From Pseudomonadota bacterium (GTDB lineage: Bacteria > Desulfobacterota > Desulfobulbia > Desulfobulbales > Desulfurivibrionaceae): a stretch of 64,000 bases of DNA. Each line of letters starts with the position of its first letter. The stretch's first letter is position 1. The notes under the pieces were generated by a model. The model was not told the origin of the DNA and searched no databases. It saw only the letters and a program-made list of their open reading frames with translations. A program made the position numbers and the translations under genes. Shown here piece by piece: positions 1 through 8,600 of this stretch. Location of the stretch: NCBI GenBank assembly GCA_018830485.1, contig JAHJRQ010000015.1, positions 248,001 through 312,000 on the forward strand. The letters run 5' to 3'.

Positions 1-228
1 CTCGTGCGCGCTCATCGCAAGCGCCGGAGTCTGACGCTTGAGACCGTTTCCGGGCTTGGCAATATGAGCCCCCGTTTTTTGTCCGAGTTTGAACGGGGCA
101 AGGAGACTGCCGAGATCGGCAAGATTTTGAAGGCGCTTCGCACCCTTGGCCTGGAGGTGGTAATTCAGCCGCGCGGACGAGGGGCGTCCGGGGTTTGCCC
201 GGGCCAGACCGCAGGGGAATCCCAATGA
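1..228 (+). CDS. hipB: HipB-like XRE-family antitoxin, 5' end outside window
   Basis: The reading frame is open to the window edge, so only the C-terminal part is visible. It contains a helix-turn-helix of the Cro/CI (XRE) type, with the recognition-helix stretch MSPRFLSEFERGKETAEIGK followed by a KALRTLGLEVVI tail, which is the usual end of HipB antitoxins. Its stop (226-228) overlaps the start of hipA (225-227) as ATGA, so the two are translationally coupled. In known systems HipB dimers repress the hipBA operon and neutralise the HipA kinase. The promoter and operator would lie upstream of the window. The assignment rests on the HTH plus the adjacent hipA. Confidence 0.85.
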   Translation, partial: LVRAHRKRRSLTLETVSGLGNMSPRFLSEFERGKETAEIGKILKALRTLGLEVVIQPRGRGASGVCPGQTAGESQ

Positions 229-1478
229 GTGTGGTTGATGCCCTGAATGTCTGGCATGCGCAGCGCCTGGCAGGTCAACTCCGGCGCAACCCGTTTGGAG
301 CCATGGGGTTTCATTACGACCCGGAATGGCTTGCGGGCGGGGGCTTTGCCATCTCCCGCAGCCTGCCGCTCACGGCCCGCGAATTTGCTCCCGAGAGCGG
401 CATCGCCCATCGTTTCTTCGCCAATCTGCTGCCCGAAGGGACGGTGCGCGAGCGCCTTGTCCGCGACCTCAAGCTGCCAGATACGGATTTCGATCTGCTG
501 CTCGCTTTCGGCGGCGAATGCGCCGGGGCGCTGTCGGTCTTGCCGGAAGGCCTTCGGCCTGCACAGGAGGAGCAGTACAGGGAGCTAACGGAAAAGGAGC
601 TGGTCGACCTGGTGGCGCGACGGGGCGCGATCCCTGCGGCTTGGCCGGCGGGCCAGCGTCCGCGGCTGTCGCTTGCCGGAGCCCAGGACAAGTGTCCGGT
701 GCTGGTGCATGACGGCCGGTATTTCCTGCCGCAAGGCGAGGCGCCCTCCAGCCACATCCTGAAATTCGAGCTGGCGGACTATCACCATCTACCCGCGTAT
801 GAAACTTTCACAACCAGACTCGCAAGGGCCATCGGTTTGCCGGTGGTGGACATCGTCATGCGCTCAAGCGGGCGGACCCGCTATGCGCAGATCACCCGCT
901 ACGACCGACTGCGGAATGAAGGCGGCGGGGTGTGGCGGTTGCATCAGGAAGATTTCTGTCAGGCCCTGGGCCTTGGACACGAAAAGAAATACCAGGAGCA
1001 CGGTGGCCCGTCCTTTGCCGAGTGTTACCGCCTGGTGCAGGAGGCTTCCAGCGAACCGGCCATTGACGCGCAGCACCTGTTGCGCTGGCAGATATTCAAT
1101 GTCCTGGCGGGCAACTCGGACGGTCACGCCAAGAATCTCTCCCTGCTGCACTTGCCGGATGGCCAGACCCGTCTGGCGCCGTTTTATGACCTGGTGTGTA
1201 CCCGCGCGATCGAGCGTATTGATCAGCATCTCGCCTTTGAGGTCGGGAGCGAGCGCAACCCCTGCCTGATCACCCCGTCTCACTGGGAAGCACTTGCCAG
1301 GGCGTGCGATGTACGACCTCGGTTTCTCGGCAATCTGCTGGAAGAGGCTGCTTCACTGCTTCAGGAACACCTCGTGCCCGTACGCGAGGCATTCGAGGCT
1401 GATTACGGCGTCTATCCGGCCCTGCAACGCATCGAACAGATCGTATCTAAACAATGCCGGCGGTTCGCGAAAAGATAG
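225..1478 (+). CDS. hipA: HipA serine/threonine kinase toxin
   Basis: 417 aa, the usual HipA length. The N-terminal subdomain begins MSVVDALNVWHAQRLAGQL. The motif LSLAGAQDKCPV is the conserved loop of the HipA N-lobe, and GNSDGHAKNLSL (about residues 295-306) is the catalytic N-x-D-x-H-x-K-N motif, followed by LAPFYDLVCT with the metal-binding aspartate. HipA kinases phosphorylate translation targets such as glutamyl-tRNA synthetase and cause growth arrest. The start at 225 is chosen because it overlaps the hipB stop as ATGA. An in-frame upstream start at 195 would overlap hipB more and lacks support. No truncation is seen, so the toxin looks functional. Confidence 0.92.
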   Translation: MSVVDALNVWHAQRLAGQLRRNPFGAMGFHYDPEWLAGGGFAISRSLPLTAREFAPESGIAHRFFANLLPEGTVRERLVRDLKLPDTDFDLLLAFGGECAGALSVLPEGLRPAQEEQYRELTEKELVDLVARRGAIPAAWPAGQRPRLSLAGAQDKCPVLVHDGRYFLPQGEAPSSHILKFELADYHHLPAYETFTTRLARAIGLPVVDIVMRSSGRTRYAQITRYDRLRNEGGGVWRLHQEDFCQALGLGHEKKYQEHGGPSFAECYRLVQEASSEPAIDAQHLLRWQIFNVLAGNSDGHAKNLSLLHLPDGQTRLAPFYDLVCTRAIERIDQHLAFEVGSERNPCLITPSHWEALARACDVRPRFLGNLLEEAASLLQEHLVPVREAFEADYGVYPALQRIEQIVSKQCRRFAKR

Positions 1479-1486
1479 CCGGAAAA

Positions 1487-1523
1487 TTCATCCGCTGAAT
1501 CCGTGGATGAACCTGTTTTTTTT
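1487..1523 (+). terminator. Probable rho-independent terminator of hipBA
   Basis: A perfect 7-bp stem (TTCATCC 1487-1493, GGATGAA 1505-1511) with an 11-nt loop is followed after a few bases by a run of T. It starts 8 bp after the hipA stop. Confidence 0.5.
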
Positions 1524-1961
1524 ACCGTCTGGAGAGCGTAAGCCGCGCTAAGAGCTTTGCCTCGGCAAGCCGACTTGTCTTCAGCGTAATTTTTATTTCC
1601 GATTTTTTCATGGCCGGACGGAGGGAAATGGGTACCCGACGTCGGAAGTGGCAATGCCCGCAGGAATCGCGCACAAAATAGTTCGGCATTGCCTCCTCCA
1701 TGGACTCGATTATCTACCGGCACGGTGTACAAGTCGTCGAATCCACAGAGAATATGTCGAACAAAATCTAATAGTTGGCGAAAAAATGGTGGGAGGATCG
1801 CCGCGCCTGTGAGTGATTGGGCCACACAGGGCTCCTCTCTTGCCTAACAATATTTTTTACAGCCATGGGGATAACTGCCTTGCACATGGCACCATATACC
1901 CCCAATGTTACCCCCCAGTTACCCCCGGATTGCAATGGTTTTCCTTGCACAACCCCGGACA
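1524..1961. other. Gene-poor stretch between hipA and tmRNA, possible decayed integration site
   Basis: No convincing coding region is seen. On the minus strand a 32-codon frame (1768-1866) starts MAVKN, a typical opening of P4-type tyrosine integrases, but the rest shows no integrase motif. Just upstream of that ATG (plus-strand 1897-1926) lie three TACCCCC repeats spaced 12 and 11 bp apart. See the findings. Confidence 0.35.
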
Positions 1962-1997
1962 CAAAAAAGCCCACAAACCTTATGGAATGCGGGCTTT
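1962..1997 (-). terminator. Terminator of ssrA
   Basis: Reading the minus strand, AAAGCCC at 1997-1991 pairs with GGGCTTT at 1972-1966, and the second arm runs into a T tract (A run at 1963-1968 on the plus strand). It lies about 35 bp after the 3' CCA end of tmRNA. Confidence 0.7.
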
Positions 1998-2030
1998 CTG
2001 TACTTCTTCGGTCTGTACTGGACCATGAAA

Positions 2031-2384
2031 TGGTGGAGGCGGCGGGAGTTGAACCCGCGTCCGAAAATACTCCCCTCCCGATATCTACATGCTTAGTTCT
2101 GTTTAGTTGCTTATCGTGCCTTACCCCCTCCAGAACAAGAGGCTTTCGGCACTATCCTACTGAATTTCGCCATTCGTGCGGCAGGCGCGCGCGAAAGGCT
2201 ATCCCGCTAGTCGACGTTCTTTCCGGCCGCGCAGGAGTAGGCCGGAAGACCGGTAGCATTAAGCTGCTACAGCGTAAGAATAGTCGTCTGCGACTATATT
2301 TTGCTCTACCTATTTTACGAGGTTGGTAGAAACCTCGGCATGCAACCTGAGCTTACATATCCCCGTCGAACCCGTTTCGCCCCC
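2031..2384 (-). ncRNA. ssrA: tmRNA (transfer-messenger RNA)
   Basis: The minus strand begins GGGGGCGAAACGGGTTCGAC at 2384 and ends with a T-arm and acceptor ending CGCCTCCACCA at 2031. The 7-bp acceptor ends pair (GGGGGCG with CGCCTCC, one G-T), so the tRNA-like domain is complete. The tag reading frame is at 2291-2259: resume codon GCA, giving the peptide ADDYSYAVAA and a TAA stop, preceded by the conserved TAGTC. With SmpB, encoded just upstream, it rescues stalled ribosomes and tags the nascent chain for proteolysis. Length is about 354 nt, normal for a one-piece tmRNA. The remaining pseudoknots were not folded in detail. Confidence 0.96.
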
Positions 2385-2437
2385 CTTATTTTAGTGTTGA
2401 GCGCTGAGTACTCGGAACTGTGTACTCAGCACTGGTT

Positions 2438-2893
2438 TTACTTGTATTTCAACATGGCCCGATCAATCTCGCGGTCCGTGTCTTTTTTCTTCAGCGATTC
2501 CCGCTTGTCGTACAGTTTCTTGCCCTTGGCCAGCCCAAGAACAACCTTGGCCTTACCCCGCTCGTTGAAATACATCTTGAGGGGAATCAGAGAATACCCT
2601 CTTTCCTGGGTTTTGCCAACGAGCTTGAGGATCTCGCGCTTTTTGAGCAGCAGCTTGCGCTCCCGCACAGGGTCCGGCGCATCGTAGGTGGCGTGGCTGT
2701 AAGGCGAGATATGCACATGCAGAAGAAAAACCTCTTCGTTCTTGATCCTGGCATACCCGTCGCGCAGATTGGCCTTGCCGGCCCGGAGCGACTTTACCTC
2801 CGAGCCCAATAATTGGAGACCTGCCTCGATTTCCGCTTCAATGGTAAAATCGTGGTAGGCTTTTTTATTGGTGCAGACAACCTTGGCAGCCAC
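2438..2893 (-). CDS. smpB: SsrA-binding protein SmpB
   Basis: 151 aa, family length 150-160. Diagnostic segments are NKKAYHDFTIEAEIEAGLQL near the start, GSEVKSLRAGKANLRDGYA (about 30-48), and the basic tail GLAKGKKLYDKRESLKKKD that inserts into the mRNA channel of stalled ribosomes. SmpB is an OB-fold protein that binds the tRNA-like domain of tmRNA and delivers it to the ribosome. It lies directly upstream of ssrA on the same strand, about 50 bp away, the classical smpB-ssrA arrangement. Confidence 0.97.
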   Translation of the reverse strand: MAAKVVCTNKKAYHDFTIEAEIEAGLQLLGSEVKSLRAGKANLRDGYARIKNEEVFLLHVHISPYSHATYDAPDPVRERKLLLKKREILKLVGKTQERGYSLIPLKMYFNERGKAKVVLGLAKGKKLYDKRESLKKKDTDREIDRAMLKYK

Positions 2894-2930
2894 ATGTTCA
2901 CCCGCGGGCCCGTACCCGCAAAAACTTCAA

Positions 2931-2961
2931 GAAAAAAACCCTTGCTCCGGAGGAACAAGGG
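2931..2961 (-). terminator. Terminator downstream of pilB
   Basis: On the minus strand CCCTTGTTCC pairs with GGAGCAAGGG (10 bp with one G-T pair, 3-nt loop) and is followed by a run of seven T (A run 2932-2938 on the plus strand). It separates pilB from smpB. Confidence 0.75.
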
Positions 2962-3017
2962 GATTGTGTTTACACTATAATACATCCTGCCCCAAAAAGC
3001 GAGGGGCCCGGGCGCGG

Positions 3018-4823
3018 CTAATCTCCGCCGGTTACGCGCAAGGCCTCCTCCGGGGTGGTGATCCCGCTTTTCACCTTTTGCCAGGCATCCTCCTTGAGCG
3101 TGGTCATGCCTTCCTCCATGGCGGTTTGCCGGATCTCCGTTTCCGAGCTTCCGCCGCTGATCTGCTTGCGGATCCTGTCGCTCATCGCGAAGATTTCAAA
3201 GATGCCGCTCCGGCCAAGGTAGCCGGTCCCCCGGCATTGCTGGCACCCCTTGCCCCGCCGCAGTTCGATCTCCCCGTCCTCGGTCACGGGCAACCCGAAG
3301 CCGCGCAGCTCGTCCGCGGACATGCGGTAGGTTTCGCTGCAATGGGGGCAGATCCGCCGCACCAAGCGCTGGGCCATGGCCCCCAACAAGGTCGAACCGA
3401 TCATGAACGATTGCACCCCCAGGTCCAGCAACCGGCTGATGGAGGCAACGGCATCGTTGGTGTGCAGGGTGGAAAAAACCAGATGCCCGGTAAGCGCAGC
3501 CTGCACGGCATTTACGGCGGTGTCCAGATCGCGGATCTCGCCGATCATGATGATGTCCGGGTCCTGGCGCAGGATGTTGCGCAGGATGGTGGAAAAGGTC
3601 ACATCCAGCAGCGGCTGCACCGGAATCTGGTTGAACTCCTCATGCACCATCTCCACCGGGTCCTCCACGGTGACCACGTTCTTGTCCGGGGTGGCGATCT
3701 GCTTGAGGGTCGAATACAAGGTGGTGGACTTGCCGCTGCCCGTTGGCCCGGTAACGAGGAAAATGCCATGGGGCGCGGACATGAAGCTCTTGTACACCGC
3801 AAGATCGCGCGCTGAAAAGCCGATCGTGTCCACATCCTGAAACAGGATGTCCGGGTCCAGAATCCGCAGCACCGCCTTTTCGCCAAAGGCCACCGGCACG
3901 GTGGAAACCCGGATCTCCGCCTCCTGGCCGGAGCGATCCACCTTGATCCTGCCGTCCTGGGGCCGCCTTTTTTCGGCGATATCCAGACGGGCCAGGGACT
4001 TGATCCGGGAAACCACCGCAGCATGAACCACCTTGGGCAGCTTGTAGATGGTGTGCAGCACCCCGTCGATGCGCAAGCGGACCAGGGCCTGCTCCCGCTT
4101 GGGCTCGATGTGGATATCGCTGGCCCGCTGCTCAAAGGCATAGTTGAACATATGGTCCACTGCCGAGGTCACATGCTGGTCCGAGGAGGCCGCCTCCTCG
4201 GTGGAGGAGATGCGCACATACTGCTCAAGATTGCCCAGATCCACCAAGGGTCGGGCCAGATGGCTTTCCGCCGCGGTGATGGAGGATTGGAAGCCATAAA
4301 ACTCTGCCAGCAGTTTGCGAATGTCGCCCTTGCTGGTGAGGTAGGGCTTTACGGTAAGCTGATTGGCTCGCTCGATCTCGGCCAACACTGCACTGTTGTC
4401 CGGGTCGCAGACCGCCACCTCCAAGATGCCGTTGGCAAAAGCAAAAGGCAGCAACAGGTGGCGGAAGGCAAAGGTGCGGGGGATGGTCTTGGTGACCACC
4501 TTGATATCAAGCTTCAGGGGATCAAGTTTGACAAAAGGCAGACCGCGGTCCTCGGCAATGGCTCGGAAAACCAATTCTTCCGTAAGCGGCTGCCCTTTTT
4601 TGTCACTAAGCTCCAGGTTCATGGAGATGATAACATCCACCAGCGTCAAAGTGGTATCACTTGTGCGTACTGCCTTGTTCTTATGGTCCTCGGCATGCTG
4701 TCGAAGAAGAATTTGCCGTTGCTGCGCCTTGTGGTCGGCGATGAATTTACGCTGGGCTGGAGTAATAAACCGGCGGTGCGCCAATAGATCGAGGATATAT
4801 TTTTCATCGTTGAGAAGCGGCAT
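3018..4823 (-). CDS. pilB: Type IV pilus assembly ATPase PilB (GspE/PilB family)
   Basis: 601 aa. An N-terminal regulatory domain (about 1-170) resembles T2SSE_N and MshEN. The ATPase core carries the Walker A motif GPTGSGKSTTLYSTL (about 358), an Asp box in VVTVEDPVE, Walker B in DPDIIMIGEIRD and a His box in GHLVFSTLHTNDA. A tetracysteine zinc element follows (CPHC near 488, CQQC near 526), typical of extension ATPases and absent from PilT. It hydrolyses ATP at the inner-membrane base to polymerise pilin. The ATG at 4823 is preferred over a TTG 14 codons upstream, because the family begins near MPLLNDEKYILD. It is divergent from the pilY1/minor pilin operon. The GspE alternative is less likely given the pilus neighbours. 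Confidence 0.9.
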   Translation of the reverse strand: MPLLNDEKYILDLLAHRRFITPAQRKFIADHKAQQRQILLRQHAEDHKNKAVRTSDTTLTLVDVIISMNLELSDKKGQPLTEELVFRAIAEDRGLPFVKLDPLKLDIKVVTKTIPRTFAFRHLLLPFAFANGILEVAVCDPDNSAVLAEIERANQLTVKPYLTSKGDIRKLLAEFYGFQSSITAAESHLARPLVDLGNLEQYVRISSTEEAASSDQHVTSAVDHMFNYAFEQRASDIHIEPKREQALVRLRIDGVLHTIYKLPKVVHAAVVSRIKSLARLDIAEKRRPQDGRIKVDRSGQEAEIRVSTVPVAFGEKAVLRILDPDILFQDVDTIGFSARDLAVYKSFMSAPHGIFLVTGPTGSGKSTTLYSTLKQIATPDKNVVTVEDPVEMVHEEFNQIPVQPLLDVTFSTILRNILRQDPDIIMIGEIRDLDTAVNAVQAALTGHLVFSTLHTNDAVASISRLLDLGVQSFMIGSTLLGAMAQRLVRRICPHCSETYRMSADELRGFGLPVTEDGEIELRRGKGCQQCRGTGYLGRSGIFEIFAMSDRIRKQISGGSSETEIRQTAMEEGMTTLKEDAWQKVKSGITTPEEALRVTGGD

Positions 4824-5236
4824 GGTGGTGGATTTCCCCTGGTCGTGGCCTCCTGGCCGCGCCAACTACTGTTTGGGATGTGCCAATAATTTCATAAGCA
4901 TAGCTCAGGTACTATACTATCATTTCTAAGTACTGTCCGATTAGAAAATTGCAGTGCGTATTTTCACCCTCACCCCAGCAGCGGCAATACTAAAAAAGAA
5001 ACGTTTAATCACGGCATGGAATATGCAAAACTTTTTTTTGGATTTAACGCCCATACTCTCTTAACGCAACCCGGAAAAATAGTCCGCGAAAGCGGTGAGA
5101 ATAGCTACCAGAAATGGAACACAGCGCAAAAGGTACGGCACCAAAACGGCAGCCAAACAGTCTCGAAATGAATTTTCCTTGTGCGAGACCACCTCTGCAT
5201 TATATAAAAAAATTTTACACTCCAGTCGAGGCAAAC
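4824..5236. other. Divergent intergenic region between pilB and the pilY1 operon
   Basis: No gene is seen in these 413 bases. It should hold the promoters of both divergent transcription units. Two short hairpins with GAAA tetraloops occur on the plus strand (stem CCGC/GCGG at 5084-5095, CCA/TGG at 5108-5117) in what would be the leader of the pilY1 operon. I could not match them to a known riboswitch class. Confidence 0.4.
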
Positions 5237-5623
5237 ATGAAAAATAATAACACTCCGTATCGTGCACCAAGCAATGGCAGACACGTTTTGATCTTCCTGT
5301 CGGCGATCATGCTCATTTTTTCGTCAACCGCCCTATGCTTGGCGGCAAGCGGTGAACCCCGAAGATATCAAGAAAGTGGGATATTAACCGCCGTGGAAGG
5401 CAAGAACTCCGTCACGATAAACGAAAAAGGATATGATGTTTACTCCTCCGTAGTTGTTGAGAGTGCGAAAGGTAAACAAATACCTCTAAACACACTTACA
5501 ATTCCCAGCAATGTCGCCTTTGAGTACAGCTATATGTCAAAAGACACCAAAACCATGGTCCCGGTCATCGTGTACATCAAGGAGACTAAAAAGCCAGCAG
5601 GGAACAAAAGGAGTCCAAGATGA
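5237..5623 (+). CDS. Small exported protein encoded directly before pilY1
   Basis: 128 aa. The start ATG 5237 has a GAGGC ribosome site upstream, and longer in-frame starts lack one. Residues about 15-40 form a hydrophobic segment ending LCLAASG, consistent with a cleavable signal peptide. The rest is a small beta-rich domain (GILTAVEGKNSVTINEKGYDV...), with a basic tail. No family is recognised. The stop overlaps the pilY1 start by 4 bp (ATGA), implying coupled expression, so a role in the pilus tip or in PilY1 export or folding is a reasonable inference. Such small proteins beside pilY1 recur in deltaproteobacteria, but this was not checked by search. Confidence 0.8.
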   Translation: MKNNNTPYRAPSNGRHVLIFLSAIMLIFSSTALCLAASGEPRRYQESGILTAVEGKNSVTINEKGYDVYSSVVVESAKGKQIPLNTLTIPSNVAFEYSYMSKDTKTMVPVIVYIKETKKPAGNKRSPR

Positions 5624-8600
5624 AAAAAAATACATCTATTGCCAAGATGGCATTACTGCCCCTGCTTTTCCTGCTACTGACAGTACCCGTTGCCCCGGCG
5701 CTCGGTGCCATGACCGATTACTGCGTTTCTCCGCCCTTTGTGGCCCAGGCTATTTCGCCAAACATCCTGATCGTTCTCGACAATTCAGGGAGTATGTGCG
5801 GCCAGGCCTATCCTACCGCCTACGACCCCACACAATTCGCCAATGGCATGTACTACGGATATTTTGATGGGACAAAAAATTATAAATACAACAACGTCAG
5901 CGGCATATGGGAAGTCACCACCGTCGCCATGAACACAGGCACTGTCGCCAACCCCATTGCCAACGGCGGTTTTCTCAACTGGGCCACCATGCGCCGAACC
6001 GAAGTATCTAAAAAACTCCTCATCGGCGGCAAGGCAGACCCTCGTACGTCAACTGGCACTCCCACGGTAAAACTGTATGGCGAAAGCGCTAACTGCAATT
6101 ACACCTCTTTCGACAAAGACTTTGTTACAACCGCAGCGCATATCTTTCCGTTTGTGGGCAATTATAATTTTGTCCGAGACACCTCGGACAACCTCACCAT
6201 AAACGCCAATGGGACGGCAGCCCAATTCATTGTCAGGCCCGAGGCCGATATCTCTATGCCAACGGGCTGGAGCGAATATCCAGTCTCCGGAGGAGTCATT
6301 GCTTATACCAAGGTGGATGAGGCCGTTGCTGATGATGGCGCAACATATATCCAAAATAGCAACACCAGCAGTCCCGTTATCATGGACTACACCTATGCCC
6401 AGGCGGAACCGGCCGGGGCAATCACGGTCAAGCTATATGTTCGCGCGGCAAAATCGACATATAGCACCACCACACGGAGGATAAACGGTGTACTCAGAAT
6501 CAATGGAACAGATTATTCTTCAACGTATAGCAACCTGGCCTACAGCAGCTCCTACAGCACATATTCATTTACCTTTACAAACAATCCTGCCACCTCCGCC
6601 CCCTGGACATGGGCGGAAATAAAACAACAAGTCGCCACAGGGATACAGGGTTTTGGCGTGCGAGCGAATACGGCTTATTCCGGATCCCCTTACATCCGTG
6701 TAACCCAGGTATATCTTCAGGTTGAGGTTCCGCAACTCAACGGCGGCCCATACAACATCATTGTCGATCAAGGCACAACCAAGGCTGAAGGCATTATCGA
6801 CAGTCTCAACAGCGAGGTCAGATTCGGTCTTGGTTATTATAACACCGACAATGGCGGCAGGGTCGCCAACTACGTTGGCTACAACTCAGTGCCCACCATG
6901 ATTACCTCCATCCACAACATGGTCCCGAGCACATGGACTCCTCTGGGCGAAACCCTGCGGGAGATGGTGAGTTATTTCAGGCAGGACACCCCCCAGTACC
7001 TCGCCGCTGATTACACTGTGGGCTCAGGCACCTTTGCCGCCACCGATATCTATAGGGATCCCTACGCCTATAAGTTCACCGATGTGGACGCCAACCTGAC
7101 AAATCAGTATGTGCCGTGCGCCAAGTCGTTCATCCTCTTCCTGACGGATGGCGAATCCACCCAGGATCTCAGCATGCCAGGCACCACAACCACCGCACCC
7201 TATGCTGCCTGCACTGCGACAAACATCAAAGCCTGTTCCGGGTATGGGGGGGCACCGAATAACCCCAATCCCAGATTCGCGGGCACCCCCGTTGGCCAGA
7301 CGTATTCAAGCTCCGGCACGGATTACATAATCGACGTAGCCTACTGGGCCAGAACCACCGACATGCGTCCAGGAACAGAGACCGATGTCCCGACCACGTG
7401 GCGAAAAAGCCTCCCCGGAATGCAGAATGTCTTTCTTTATCCTGTGTTCCTGTTTGGCTCCGGCTCGACTTTACTCAAGGACGCTGCCATCTATGGCGGA
7501 TTTGAAGATCTCAAAGACAGCGCCGGCAACTACAACAACAAAGCCGATTGCACAACAACCCCGGCGGAGTGCTACAGGGATTCAAACGGCGACGGCGTAA
7601 TCTCGTCCGATGGGACCGATGACCCCATCACCTATTATGAAGGAAATGACGGCTATGCTTTGTCGCAGAATATACGGCAAGCGATTTATGATATCGTCAA
7701 AAGAGCGGCGTCAAGTACTGCGGTTTCGGTGTTAAGCTCCAGTGAAGGAAGCGGAGCCACTCTTGTCCAATCCCTGTTCTATCCCAGCCGCTCCTTTCTT
7801 TCTTCCGCCGATATCACCTGGACAAGCGACCTCATGAATTACTGGTATTATCTGGATCCGTTTTTCGCGTCTTCGCAAATCCGTGAAGACACTGTCAGGG
7901 ATAGTAGCACCTATACAATCCTCAACCTGAAAAGCGATTACATCACGAACTTCTATTTCGATTCCGCACAGGAAAAAACTTTGGCCGCACGCTACCAGGA
8001 TACTGATGGCAACGGCACTGCAGATATAAACAAAGGCAACATCCCCATCGAGGACGCCAAGGCAATCTGGCGGGCTGGGGTCAATCTCTGGTGGACAACG
8101 CCATCATCCCGAACCATTAAAACCTCGCTAAATGGCTCAAGTCTTATGTCGTTCGATGCGACAAATCGCCCAGAACTTGATGATTACCTGGGACAGATCG
8201 CAAGCGCCGTTGCAGCCAATGCAACCATCAGTTATGTTCGAGGGGACGATTGCGTGGACGCAACCGGGGCCGGCTGTGCCTGCGGCACTGTTGGCTGCTT
8301 TGCCAAGCTCTGCTTAACCGGGAGAACCCCATGCTCCGTTGATGCTGATTGCGCTCTGGGCGATACTTGTGTGCCCCCCAGAAACAGGATCGCGACATTG
8401 AAGGTCTGTTCCTCAAGCAGAATGGCCTGCAATATCGATGCGGATTGTACCGGAGGAGGAGGCTCATGTGTTGAAGAAACGCACATCTGGAAACTGGGGG
8501 ACATTATTTCCTCAACCCCCCGCATTATGGGGCCGAGCCCTTCGAACAATTTCAATATTCCGTCACCGTACGGCTACGGAGACCAAACATACAAAGACTT

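Noticed and set aside
1768-1974. 68-codon frame opposite 1813-2028
   Set aside because: Not called as a gene. Only the MAVKN start and the repeats next to it are of interest, and are given as a finding.
3018-4865. A 42-base longer pilB start at 4865 (TTG)
   Set aside because: The ATG at 4823 gives the family-like start, and the TTG has no better ribosome site.
5061-5270. A minus-strand 69-codon frame opposite the pilY1 leader
   Set aside because: No ribosome site or homology; it overlaps the signal-peptide gene start and is a shadow.
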